This document shows, in pieces, positions 9,031 through 17,088 of a DNA stretch of 39,256 nucleotides. Each line of letters opens with the position of its first letter. Position 1 is the stretch's first letter. Source of the DNA: Rhodothermales bacterium (lineage in GTDB: Bacteria; Bacteroidota; Rhodothermia; Rhodothermales; UBA10348); NCBI GenBank assembly GCA_030830105.1, contig JAURNP010000151.1, positions 1-39,256 on the forward strand, read 5' to 3'. The position numbers and the translations under genes were made by a program. The notes beneath the pieces are model-generated. The model was not told the origin of the DNA and did not search any database. It saw only the letters and a program-made list of their open reading frames with translations.

Positions 9031-9867
9031 ATGGCGCAACAACAATATCCCAACTTGTCCCAAGCAGCCTTACGCCTTCTTGGCGGGGCTTTTGTATTCA
9101 TCCTGGTGGCTTCCCTTGCGGGTGGCTGCATGACCACGAGCATCGGATCCGGTGAGGGCGCCGTCAAGTACAGCGTATTTGGCGGGACAGACCTCGAGAA
9201 ACGCTACGGTGAAGGATTGCAGATCCATGCACCTTGGGTCAATCTGATTCGATACGACGTCCGGGTGCAGGAGCAGATGGAAGACATCGATGCACTGTCC
9301 TCAAATGGACTGTCCATCGGAATGGATGCCTCCATTCGCTGGCGCCCGGAGGCCGGTGCACTTCCTTCGTTGCATGTGACCTACGGTGAAGATTATTACC
9401 GAAAGCTCGTTCAGCCCGAACTCAGAAGCGCCGTACGCGAAATCGTTGGACAGTTCACGCCAGAGGAGCTTTACTCTTCTCGCAGAACAGAGCTGCAGGA
9501 AAGAATCTTCCAGCAGGTTCGAGATGCCGTTTCCGGAGAGAACGTGACCGTGGATGCCATCTTGATACGTGACATTTCACTGCCTGAGCAGATTCGTGGT
9601 GCCATTGAGAACAAGCTGAAAGAAGAGCAGGAAGCAGAGCGCTACCAGTTCACCATTGAAAAGGAACGTCTGGAAGCACAGCGAAAGGAGATTGAAGCTA
9701 CCGGCCAGGCCGAATATCAGCGCATCATCACCCAGAGTCTGTCAAATCAGTTCCTGCGTTTCAAAGGCATTGAAGCCACGCAGAATCTGGCGAACTCGCC
9801 GAACTCCAAAACCGTGGTTATAGGTAGCGGCAGTGATGGCCTGCCTCTGATCCTCGGCAACCAGTAG
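9031..9867 (+). CDS. SPFH/Band 7 (prohibitin-like) membrane protein
   Basis: A 278-aa protein with one N-terminal hydrophobic segment (about 15-33), a Band 7/SPFH domain (about 40-200; YGEGLQIHAPWVNLIRYDVRVQ, IRDISLPEQIRGAIENK), and a charged coiled-coil stretch (KLKEEQEAERYQFTIEKERLEAQRKEIEATGQAEYQ). It ends in a short hydrophilic tail. Prohibitin-like proteins form large membrane rings that organise proteases or lipid domains. The helix ends in LAGGC (C33), which could be a lipobox and would make it a lipoprotein instead of a simple anchored protein. Divergent from murB with 130 bases between. The next gene starts 2 bases after its stop codon. Confidence 0.85.
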   Translation: MAQQQYPNLSQAALRLLGGAFVFILVASLAGGCMTTSIGSGEGAVKYSVFGGTDLEKRYGEGLQIHAPWVNLIRYDVRVQEQMEDIDALSSNGLSIGMDASIRWRPEAGALPSLHVTYGEDYYRKLVQPELRSAVREIVGQFTPEELYSSRRTELQERIFQQVRDAVSGENVTVDAILIRDISLPEQIRGAIENKLKEEQEAERYQFTIEKERLEAQRKEIEATGQAEYQRIITQSLSNQFLRFKGIEATQNLANSPNSKTVVIGSGSDGLPLILGNQ

Positions 9868-9868
9868 C

Positions 9869-10207
9869 ATGAGCGAGCGGGAAGCGTCCGATTTTTTCGA
9901 ACGGGTCTGGGGAGTGGTTGCTGACATCCCGCTCGGGCGTGTTACCACGTATGGCCATATCGCCGCTTATTTGGGCTCAAAGCGCGCAGCGCGCACCGTA
10001 GGGTGGGCGCTGCGCGCAGCAGCCCAGAGTGGCTTGCCGTGTCACCGCGTTGTCAATCGATACGGCGGGTTGAGTGGACATGCAGCCTTCGGTGGTCCAC
10101 ACGTGATGGAAGATCTACTGCGTAGCGAAGGGGTCACTTTCGTGGAAGGGGACGACGAAGTCCCGTGCGTGGATATCAACCAGCACTTATGGGTGCCGGG
10201 GCACTGA
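9869..10207 (+). CDS. MGMT-family DNA-binding/alkyltransferase-like protein
   Basis: A 112-aa protein consisting only of the C-terminal domain of O6-alkylguanine-DNA alkyltransferases: winged-helix region IPLGRVTTYGHIAAYLGSKRAARTVGWAL and the active-site motif LPCHRVVNRYG. The reactive cysteine is retained, unlike the ATL proteins in which tryptophan replaces it. It lacks the N-terminal Ada-like domain. It could repair alkylguanine directly or flag lesions for excision repair; sequence alone cannot separate these. One base separates it from the stop codon of the SPFH gene, so the two are translationally coupled. Confidence 0.88.
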   Translation: MSEREASDFFERVWGVVADIPLGRVTTYGHIAAYLGSKRAARTVGWALRAAAQSGLPCHRVVNRYGGLSGHAAFGGPHVMEDLLRSEGVTFVEGDDEVPCVDINQHLWVPGH

Positions 10208-10270
10208 TCTGCCTGTGGCAGGAAAAGCCGCTTTTCTTGACCATTGAATTCGACGATGCCGTCGGCGAAC

Positions 10271-11560
10271 TCAGCGCAGCACCTCGATGGTATCGTAGAA
10301 ACCCGGGAAGGAAACGTTGGCGATGGAGGCATCGTGGATCAGCGTTGATCCCGTTGCCGCAAGGCCGGCCACGGCGAAGGCCATGGCGATACGATGATCG
10401 TGGTGTGTCGCAATCTCTGCACCCTTGAGTCCAGTTCCGCCCGTTATGGCCATGCCGTCGTCAAATTCCTCTACATTGGCTCCCATTGCTCGCAATCCTG
10501 ATACAACGGCAGCAATGCGGTCCGACTCCTTATGACGCAGTTCAGCGGCTCCCCTGATTTCGGTCACGCCATCAGCGAACACGCCAGCAACTGCCAAAAT
10601 CGGGATTTCATCAATCAGGTTCGGGATGATCGGACCTTCCACGCGAATACCTGACAGGGGTGCGGACTTGACGATCAGGTCGCCAATTGGCTCGCCACTC
10701 ACATCTCGCTCATTCTCAATGCGAATGCTGGCACCCATGGCGCGAAGAACATCCAGCAATCCGGTTCTCGAAGGGTTCAACCCGACGCGTGGCATACGGA
10801 TGAGAGATCCGTCCAGAATGCTCGCGGCCACCAGCAAGAAAGCAGCCGCCGAAAAATCGCTCGGAATGCTCCACATGCGGGCAAACGGGGCCTGGCCGCC
10901 AACGACGCTGATGATGGATTCGTCACCCATTTCGACGCGACTCAACCCGAGCATTCGCTCCGTGTGGTCGCGGGATGGTTTGGTCTCGATGACAGAGGTC
11001 TCTCCATGGGCATACAGCCCAGCGAGCAGTACGCAGGACTTGACCTGCGCTGAGGCCACCGGGAGTCGGTACGATATGGGAGTCAGGAGGCCTGAATCAG
11101 CCTGAATAGTGAGGGGGGCGTGACCATCTTCTCCATCGATCGCTGCTCCCATCTCGCGAAGTGGATTCATGATGCGGCCCATGGGTCGCACCGACAGGGA
11201 GGCATCTCCAATCAGCGTACTGGCAAACGATTGACCGGCCAGGATACCCGAGAGCAGTCGCATGGTCGTTCCGGAATTCCCACAGTCAAGCGGTGCCTCA
11301 GGTGCCTTCAGTCCGCGAAGACCCTGGCCGTGAACTACCAGTGCATCGTCGACCTGCTCGACTCGAATACCCAGGGCCCGTATGCAGGCGAGGGTAGATT
11401 GGGGGTCCGCAGCAGACGGAAATCCGACAATACGTGACGAACCATCGGAAATAGCTGAAAAGAGGGCGCTGCGATGAGCAATCGACTTGTCAGCGGGCAC
11501 TTCGACCGTGCCTACGAGGGCGTCTGCTGGCAGAATGGTCTGAGTATCGGATGGATTCAT
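10271..11560 (-). CDS. aroA: 3-phosphoshikimate 1-carboxyvinyltransferase (EPSP synthase)
   Basis: Penultimate common step of the shikimate pathway: transfers enolpyruvyl from PEP to shikimate-3-phosphate. The 429-aa protein has the N-terminal VPADKSIAHRSAL, the PEP-binding LDCGNSGTTMRLLSGILAG, SLSVRPMGRIMNPL, ASAQVKSCVLLAGL and the C-terminal RHKESDRI and HDHRIAMAFAVAG motifs. The SAQxK and SVRPM-type motifs resemble class II enzymes. It lies 29 bases downstream of the adenosine deaminase gene on the same strand. Shikimate kinase is elsewhere in the window at 34.3 kb. Confidence 0.96.
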   Translation of the reverse strand: MNPSDTQTILPADALVGTVEVPADKSIAHRSALFSAISDGSSRIVGFPSAADPQSTLACIRALGIRVEQVDDALVVHGQGLRGLKAPEAPLDCGNSGTTMRLLSGILAGQSFASTLIGDASLSVRPMGRIMNPLREMGAAIDGEDGHAPLTIQADSGLLTPISYRLPVASAQVKSCVLLAGLYAHGETSVIETKPSRDHTERMLGLSRVEMGDESIISVVGGQAPFARMWSIPSDFSAAAFLLVAASILDGSLIRMPRVGLNPSRTGLLDVLRAMGASIRIENERDVSGEPIGDLIVKSAPLSGIRVEGPIIPNLIDEIPILAVAGVFADGVTEIRGAAELRHKESDRIAAVVSGLRAMGANVEEFDDGMAITGGTGLKGAEIATHHDHRIAMAFAVAGLAATGSTLIHDASIANVSFPGFYDTIEVLR

Positions 11561-11589
11561 ACGGCCTGTTGCAGTTTTTCGCCTTCCGC

Positions 11590-12642
11590 CTACGCAGAAG
11601 TCCGCCGGATCACGGATTCAGCCTCGGCGAGCATGCGCTTCTTCTCGCCGTGCTCGAGGAATGCATACCGAAATGCGTTCAACACTGCTTCCCGAGTCTG
11701 CGCAGCATCAAGACCGCAGCGAGTATGCGCCAGCCAGATTTCGCCCGTTGTAGTCGTGTGGCTGAAAAGACGGCTGTCGGTGTTGATGGTCACCGCGACA
11801 CCGGCATCGGCCAACTGTTTTAGAGGGTGGCCCTCGTACGACGGAACAACGTGGGTCTGAACGTTACTGGTCGGGCATATTTCGAGCGCGATCTGTCTGT
11901 CCACAACGAAACGAAGCAATTCCGGATCGTCTACCAGGGTTACACCATGACCAATACGGTGAGCCCCGCAGAAAAAGAGCGCCTGTCGGATGGATTCTGG
12001 ACCCCAGGATTCACCTGCATGGACCGTTAGGTTCAATAGCCGATTCCGTGCATGATAGAAGGCATTCAGGTGTTGTTTGGCCGGATTTCCTGCTTCACCA
12101 CCCGCCAGGTCAAATCCGATCACGCCGCGACCCAGATAGCGTTCGGCCAACTCGGCCTGCGCAACTGATGCTTCGACGAAGCGGTCACGTAGGGCGCATA
12201 CTATTACGCCTGAGCGTATGCCGAATTCTGATTCAGCGCGGGCCAGACCATCCAGAACCGCATCCATGACGGCTTCCATGGAGAGGCCGTCGGCGGTATG
12301 CAGCACGGGGCCAAAACGGACCTCGAGCCATCGGACATTCTCTGCCGCGAAATCTGCAGCCATTTCGTAAGCGATGCGCGAGAGAACCTCCTCGGATTGC
12401 ATCAGGCCGATCGTGTATTTGAACCAGGCCAGGTATTCCCACAGGTCGGAGGAATCGTCGACTTTTTTCAGTTCAACCTTCAGGCCGTCAAGGTCTGTGG
12501 CTGGCAGCAAGTCCATGCGGCCCTGCCGGTCGGCCTCTTCCAGCATGGTTTCCAATCGCATCGCACCATCAAGGTGCGAGTGCAGCTCGGCCTTCGGCCA
12601 GCTGTGGATCAGGGATGGGGTCAGTTTTGAGCGGAGTTCCAT
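11590..12642 (-). CDS. add: Adenosine deaminase
   Basis: Zinc amidohydrolase that converts adenosine or deoxyadenosine to inosine. The 350-aa protein shows the N-terminal metal-binding AELHSHLDG, WLEVRFGP, the third metal histidine and catalytic pair in VHAGES, RIGHGV, and the terminal metal aspartate in TINTDSRL. These are the features that separate adenosine deaminase from adenine deaminase-type relatives, although substrate preference (adenosine or adenine) cannot be proved by eye. Likely transcribed with aroA downstream. Divergent from tatA with about 134 bases between. Confidence 0.9.
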   Translation of the reverse strand: MELRSKLTPSLIHSWPKAELHSHLDGAMRLETMLEEADRQGRMDLLPATDLDGLKVELKKVDDSSDLWEYLAWFKYTIGLMQSEEVLSRIAYEMAADFAAENVRWLEVRFGPVLHTADGLSMEAVMDAVLDGLARAESEFGIRSGVIVCALRDRFVEASVAQAELAERYLGRGVIGFDLAGGEAGNPAKQHLNAFYHARNRLLNLTVHAGESWGPESIRQALFFCGAHRIGHGVTLVDDPELLRFVVDRQIALEICPTSNVQTHVVPSYEGHPLKQLADAGVAVTINTDSRLFSHTTTTGEIWLAHTRCGLDAAQTREAVLNAFRYAFLEHGEKKRMLAEAESVIRRTSA

Positions 12643-12776
12643 CTTTAGAAAATAGGCATCTGCCGAACCGCGCCCTAACCATTTTTGCAGACTCTGGCGG
12701 AGGAACCCGAAATAAGTCGTATCGTTGTGTGATCGCAGACCGAATGCACATCTGACCGACTCTAACCCGCACTGTT

Positions 12777-13040
12777 ATGGGAAGCCTGGGACCTTTCGAA
12801 CTCGTATTAATATTCTTGGCCATTCTGCTCATCTTTGGCGCCAAGCGTATCCCTGAAATCGCTCGAGGGCTGGGCAAGGGAATAAAGGAGTTCAAGTCGG
12901 CTACAAATGAGATCTCCCGCGAGTTGAACGTGAATGAGCCGGCCAACCGGATTCATCCCACGCCACCTCAGCAAGGCCAAACCGCTCCGCGTCAGCCCGA
13001 GCAACAGCCGGATGCCAACGAAGGCGCCCATCCCCAGTAG
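12777..13040 (+). CDS. tatA: Sec-independent (twin-arginine) translocase subunit TatA/E
   Basis: An 87-aa pore-forming Tat component. It has the short N-terminal helix (FELVLIFLAILLIFG), the FGAKRIPEIARGLGKGIKEFK hinge and amphipathic helix, and a hydrophilic low-complexity tail rich in Pro/Gln. This is the TatA/TatE pattern and not TatB, which has a longer tail and a different hinge. No tatC is adjacent. Divergent from the adenosine deaminase gene. The 238 bases to sucD hold no gene that I can support. Confidence 0.93.
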   Translation: MGSLGPFELVLIFLAILLIFGAKRIPEIARGLGKGIKEFKSATNEISRELNVNEPANRIHPTPPQQGQTAPRQPEQQPDANEGAHPQ

Positions 13041-13278
13041 GCGGTTTCACTCCGGTTAGCAGCCCGGCCTTGATCCCGATACCTCCCCCTCTTTCACTAC
13101 GTGGAGTGGTCGCGCACGATTCCAGGGCGGATCGGTCCAAGCACCTAATTTTCGACAGGTGTTTACACAACCGTGATTGAAGCGGGAGGGCCTCTCCCGT
13201 AAACTCTGGTTTCGGTGCGTTCCAATCCGATCGCACGTTATCGGGCTCGCCCCATCGAATCACCCAACTTCACGGAAC

Positions 13279-14154
13279 ATGGCCATTCTGGTTGATCGCA
13301 ATACCCGCCTTGTTGTTCAGGGCTTTACGGGAAAGGAAGGATCCTTCCACTCCCAGCAGATGATGGAATACGGAACGCCCCTCGTTGCCGGTGTCACACC
13401 GGGCAAGGGAGGCACTTCACATCTGGACCGTCCTGTCTTCAATACCGTGTCAGAGGCCGTGGAGCATGAAGGCGCAAACGCCTCTGTGATTTTCGTTCCG
13501 CCTCCATTCGCTGCTGATGCCGTGCTCGAGGCCGCTGATGCGGGAATCAAGACCATTGTCTGCATCACGGAAGGCATTCCTGTGAAGGACATGATTCCTG
13601 TTTACCGCTACGTGAGAGACAAGGGTGCCGCCCTTGTTGGCCCCAACTGCCCTGGCGTCTTGACTCCTGGACAGGCCAAAGTGGGCATCATGCCAGCCAT
13701 GATCTTCTCAGAAGGTCCGGTCGGTGTCGTTTCCCGTAGTGGAACCCTGACGTACGAAGCAGTTGATCAGCTTACGCGTCAGAATCTGGGTCAATCCACA
13801 GCCGTCGGTATTGGTGGTGATCCAATAATCGGTTCCCGGTTCATCGACGTGCTCAAACGTTTCGAAGCCGACGCTTCCACGGAAGCCGTAGTAATGATTG
13901 GCGAAATCGGTGGAACGGCGGAGGAGGAAGCGGCTGAATACATCAAGGATCACATGTCCAAGCCGGTCTTCGTGTTCATCGCAGGCCAGACGGCGCCTCC
14001 GGGACGTCGCATGGGCCATGCGGGTGCCATCATCTCAGGAGGCAAGGGCACGGCAGAAGACAAATTTGCTGCGCTCGAAGAAGCCGGTGCCGTGATCGTC
14101 AAGAACCCGGCCGCCATCGGGGAAACCGTCAAGGCACACTTCAGCATGGCCTGA
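13279..14154 (+). CDS. sucD: Succinate-CoA ligase (ADP/GDP-forming), alpha subunit
   Basis: TCA-cycle enzyme subunit that binds CoA and carries the phosphohistidine. It shows the N-terminal [40 protein letters not shown], and the active-site histidine H247 in [12 protein letters not shown], matching H246 of the E. coli protein. ATG 13279 (291 aa, the usual length) is preferred over the track start at 13177, which adds 34 residues unlike the family. The beta-subunit gene sucC is not adjacent, which is common outside proteobacteria. Confidence 0.96.
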   Translation: MAILVDRNTRLVVQGFTGKEGSFHSQQMMEYGTPLVAGVTPGKGGTSHLDRPVFNTVSEAVEHEGANASVIFVPPPFAADAVLEAADAGIKTIVCITEGIPVKDMIPVYRYVRDKGAALVGPNCPGVLTPGQAKVGIMPAMIFSEGPVGVVSRSGTLTYEAVDQLTRQNLGQSTAVGIGGDPIIGSRFIDVLKRFEADASTEAVVMIGEIGGTAEEEAAEYIKDHMSKPVFVFIAGQTAPPGRRMGHAGAIISGGKGTAEDKFAALEEAGAVIVKNPAAIGETVKAHFSMA

Positions 14155-14209
14155 ACGAGGATATCCGAGCAGGGTCCCTCCAGATTCTAGAAGCCAAACC
14201 GATCGACCA

Positions 14210-14803
14210 ATGACGATCGACCAGGTAACATTCGTAAAGGGATCGACCAAGCTCGGTCAGATGCCAGAGGAACCCGTCGCAGAGTTCGCTTTCGTCGGGA
14301 GATCCAATGTGGGCAAGAGCTCGCTGATCAATCGCTTGTTCGAGCGTCGAAACCTTGCGCGGACGTCCTCCACGCCGGGAAAGACTCAGGAGATCAATTT
14401 CTATCTGGTCAACGATTCCTTCCATGTGGTTGACCTCCCTGGATTCGGCTACGCGAAGGTTTCCAAGGTGCAGCGCGCCAAGTGGCAAAAGCTCATCGGA
14501 TCCTATCTCCTGCATCGTCAGCAGCTGGTAGCTGTCTTTCAACTCATCGACTCTCGGCACGAGCCTACCGCGCTCGATAAGGAATTGATGATGCTTATGA
14601 GTGAATCCTCGGCTGAGCACGTGATCCTGCTGACGAAAGGAGACAAGTTGTCTGGCAACCAGCGAAACAAGGCCATCGCCCGGGTGAAGAAAGCGCTGGC
14701 TGCATTGGGTCAGGAAAAGCCCGTCATCCTTACCAGTGCAAATGATGGTCGCGGAAGGGGGGACATCCTCGATTGGATGGACACCTGGTTGACCGCACTT
14801 TGA
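14210..14803 (+). CDS. engB: Ribosome-biogenesis GTPase EngB (YihA/YsxC)
   Basis: Small essential GTPase needed for 50S ribosome assembly. The 197-aa protein has the G1 motif GRSNVGKSS, the G2 threonine region SSTPGKTQEINFY, G3 DLPGFG and G4 TKGDK, in the order and spacing of the EngB family. The start at ATG 14210 gives the family's N-terminal lead-in (VTFVKGS). It lies 55 bases after sucD and 44 before serA, so co-transcription is possible. Confidence 0.95.
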   Translation: MTIDQVTFVKGSTKLGQMPEEPVAEFAFVGRSNVGKSSLINRLFERRNLARTSSTPGKTQEINFYLVNDSFHVVDLPGFGYAKVSKVQRAKWQKLIGSYLLHRQQLVAVFQLIDSRHEPTALDKELMMLMSESSAEHVILLTKGDKLSGNQRNKAIARVKKALAALGQEKPVILTSANDGRGRGDILDWMDTWLTAL

Positions 14804-14847
14804 TAACCGGCTACTGACACACCTTTATATATAGCATCACATTTACT

Positions 14848-16443
14848 ATGTCGTATCGCGTTCTTCTGACCGACTCTCTACACCCGGTCTGTTATGAATT
14901 GCTAGAAGCAGCAGGAATGGAGGCGGTTGACGCCTCGAAGTGGGATGATGAGCGCATCACGAATGAGTGTGATGGCTTTGATGCCTGGATCGTCCGAAGT
15001 GGGACGACCATTACGGCTGATTGGATCGAGCAGGCAACGAAACTTAAAGTTGTCGGTCGTGCAGGGGTGGGCGTTGACAATGTGAACCTTGAAGCCGCCA
15101 CAAAGCGCGGCATTCTGGTCCTCAACGCTCCCGCAGGAAATACGCTGTCGACGGCAGAGCACACCATGGCACTCATGATGAGCGTCGTTCGGAACGTTCC
15201 CGGTGCCGTTGCCTCGATGAAAGAAGGTGCCTGGAACCGAAAAGCATTCATGGGAACGGAGCTTTTTGGAAAGACCCTTGGTGTAGTCGGGCTGGGGAAG
15301 ATCGGAAAAGAAGTCGCTTCACGAGCTGCCGCATTCGGCATGGATGTGATTGGAAGTGATCCCATGATGACGAGCGAAGCCGCCGAGCGTATCGGCATCG
15401 AGCTGGTTGATGTGGATACCATCTTCGAACGCGCTGACGTCATCACTTTCCATACTCCGTTGGTTGCCTCGACCCGAGACCTGATAAATGATCAGACAGT
15501 CGCACGCTGCAAAAAGGGCGTGTTTATTCTCAACTGCGCGCGCGGAGGTATCGTAGACGAGGGAGCTCTCTTGCGAGGACTCGAGTCGGGTCAGGTGGGT
15601 GGTGCCGGGATGGATGTCTACTCGAGCGAGCCACCGCCGAACTCACTTCGTCCGCTCATCGATCATCCGGCCGTGGTATGTACACCACATATCGCAGCCT
15701 CGACGGAGGAAGCTCAGGAGAAAGTTGCCCGTCAGGTGACGGATCAAGTTATTCGGGCGCTGACCTCCGAGCCGGTGCTGACGGCTGTGAATGCAATGGC
15801 CGTCAGACTGGCTGCGAAGTCCGAGGTCAAGCCCTACCTGTCCCTTGCAGAGCACCTCGGTAGTGCAACGGGTCAATTGGCTCCGGGGCGCTGTTCCAGT
15901 ATCAAGGTGCGTTGTCACGGCGAAGTGCCCCGCAAATACATGGACGTGATCCAGGTTGCCGCGCTGAAAGGATATCTGCAGTCGGGCTGGAGTGATCCGG
16001 TCAACCTGGTCAATGCTCCGGTTATCGCTGAAGAGGCCGGTATCGCGGTGGACGTCGAGACGTTCCACGCAGAGACCAGTCATACAAATCTGGTGGAACT
16101 ACAGCTGCAAACCGAGGCTGGAGCATTCACCATGGCAGGAACCCTGTTTGGCGACCGAGAAGGCCGCGTGGTATCTATTGATGGGTATGCCCTCGAACTA
16201 CCGCTACACGGGCGAATGTTGCTCTATCGTAATCAGGACCGTCCAGGGATGCTTGCTGCCGTGGGTTCGTTGCTTGCGGAGAAGTCAGTCAACATTGGTA
16301 GCATGGCGCTGGGACGCAATGAACCTGGGTCTGAGGCGCTGACGGTCATTGCCGTGGATGAGCCTATTCCAGCCGATACGCTGGAAGCCGTCTCGAACCT
16401 GGACGGGGTCCATCGGGTGAGCATGCTCGAATTCATGCCTTGA
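14848..16443 (+). CDS. serA: D-3-phosphoglycerate dehydrogenase (long form)
   Basis: First step of serine synthesis: oxidises 3-phosphoglycerate to 3-phosphohydroxypyruvate with NAD+. At 531 aa it is the long type with a catalytic domain, an NAD-binding domain (VVGLGKIGKEVA about 148-160), the catalytic arginine in NCARGGIVDEGAL and histidine in CTPHIAAST. An intervening ASB domain (about 320-450) and a C-terminal ACT domain (about 458-531, LYRNQDRPGMLAAVGSLLAEK) follow, the latter usually used for serine feedback. Just upstream, TTGATA (14800) and the AT-rich TTTATATATA could form a weak promoter. Confidence 0.96.
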   Translation: MSYRVLLTDSLHPVCYELLEAAGMEAVDASKWDDERITNECDGFDAWIVRSGTTITADWIEQATKLKVVGRAGVGVDNVNLEAATKRGILVLNAPAGNTLSTAEHTMALMMSVVRNVPGAVASMKEGAWNRKAFMGTELFGKTLGVVGLGKIGKEVASRAAAFGMDVIGSDPMMTSEAAERIGIELVDVDTIFERADVITFHTPLVASTRDLINDQTVARCKKGVFILNCARGGIVDEGALLRGLESGQVGGAGMDVYSSEPPPNSLRPLIDHPAVVCTPHIAASTEEAQEKVARQVTDQVIRALTSEPVLTAVNAMAVRLAAKSEVKPYLSLAEHLGSATGQLAPGRCSSIKVRCHGEVPRKYMDVIQVAALKGYLQSGWSDPVNLVNAPVIAEEAGIAVDVETFHAETSHTNLVELQLQTEAGAFTMAGTLFGDREGRVVSIDGYALELPLHGRMLLYRNQDRPGMLAAVGSLLAEKSVNIGSMALGRNEPGSEALTVIAVDEPIPADTLEAVSNLDGVHRVSMLEFMP

Positions 16444-16547
16444 ATTCGTTTCAACGCATGCGTACGCTTGTCATCAGATGATTTCCCGAACATAAAGGAG
16501 CCATTCCCGGGGGTCAGCATGTGCAAAACTCATGGGCTCACCACGGC

Positions 16548-16576
16548 TTGACAAACGGAATACGTCCCTCTATATT
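16548..16576 (+). promoter_or_regulatory. Near-consensus sigma70-type promoter
   Basis: TTGACA (16548-16553) is followed after exactly 17 bases by TATATT (16571-16576), five of six matches to TATAAT. Transcription would begin near 16583 and give a leader of about 505 bases before the receptor gene at 17089. Many Bacteroidota use a different housekeeping promoter (TTTG / TAnnTTTG), so a consensus E. coli-like pair is worth noting; related Rhodothermota may be less divergent. No experimental support is possible here. Confidence 0.6.
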
Positions 16577-16680
16577 CGGTAATCGTTTCGGAAACACGGA
16601 TTGTTCAACCAGGAAAGGACCGCTTTTGGAACTTCGTTACAGCATTTCAACCACCACCTTTCAAGCGAAACCTGAAATCT

Positions 16681-17039
16681 GTCGCGAGCGCCCAGCGCGC
16701 GCGACTGCGCCTGTTGGAGCTGTGAAGTCGATTTCGTGGGCATACACTAGTATGCAGGACGTCAACCAGATCCGGTCCCCCCGGGCTGTACAATCCCATC
16801 CGACCCATTTTTTCGTGCTTGGCACGGGAAACGCTGAAAGCGCGCGTGGCGCGCTCGATGCAAAACTGCCGACAGCATGACGGAGTCATCCCGACTGCTT
16901 GAAGCGAATTGTTCGATGCAGATTTGCATTATGCAAACCACACGTGCGAAGCACGACACCATTGCAAGGATGGCCTTGCAAACGACTGTTGCAGGTTCTT
17001 CCTGCAAGCAAACATGCGCTCATTCCGATGTGGGAATGA
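16681..17039 (+). other. Chain of about ten short hairpins in the leader of the TonB receptor gene
   Basis: No gene is supported in 16444-17088. Within 16681-17039 I find successive perfect or near-perfect inverted repeats, given as arms: 16681/16705 (GTCGCG), 16740/16755 (GCATAC), 16814/16826 (CGTGC, extendable), 16839/16855 (AGCGCGC), 16877/16889 (ATGAC), 16905/16915 (CGAA, weak), 16923/16937 (TTTGCA), 16943/16955 (CGTGC), 16962/16981 (TTGCAAGG), 16989/17007 (TTGCAGG) and 17020/17039 (TCATTCC). Many loops are 3-4 bases. From 16814 on, hairpins follow every 20-28 bases. It matches no RNA family I recognise. It could be a structured 5' UTR, a cis-acting RNA, or a separate RNA. Confidence 0.6.
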
Positions 17040-17074
17040 CGCGCAGCACTTATTAAGCCACACATCAATTCACT

Positions 17075-17083
17075 AGAGGAGGT
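17075..17083 (+). promoter_or_regulatory. Strong Shine-Dalgarno site for the TonB-dependent receptor
   Basis: AGAGGAGGT ends five bases before ATG 17089. Most other genes in this window lack such a clear site, so this fixes the start and suggests high translation. It lies 36 bases after the last hairpin of the leader chain, within reach of structural control. Confidence 0.8.
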
Positions 17084-17088
17084 AGCTT

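Noticed and set aside
8901-9167. 89-residue N-terminal extension of MurB
   Set aside because: Residues are unlike the family, and the extension overlaps the divergent SPFH gene that has its own start. ATG 8900 gives a normal MurB.
7926-9167. Long antisense and alternative-frame ORFs across the window
   Set aside because: They lie inside well-supported genes, match no family, and follow the codon phase of the real gene on the other strand or frame.
9869-10207. Alkyltransferase-like (ATL) protein lacking the active cysteine
   Set aside because: The motif is PCHRV with cysteine present, while ATL proteins have tryptophan there.
13177-13278. 34-residue extension of SucD
   Set aside because: SucD proteins start at the position of ATG 13279; the extension has no family match.
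16521-16880. 119-aa ORF in the leader region
   Set aside because: No recognisable domain, composition unlike the neighbours, and it is crossed by the hairpins. Likewise the minus-strand ORFs at 16647-17068.
16681-17039. CRISPR array or integron attC array
   Set aside because: No identical direct repeats with regular spacers, no cas or integrase genes, and most stems differ in sequence.
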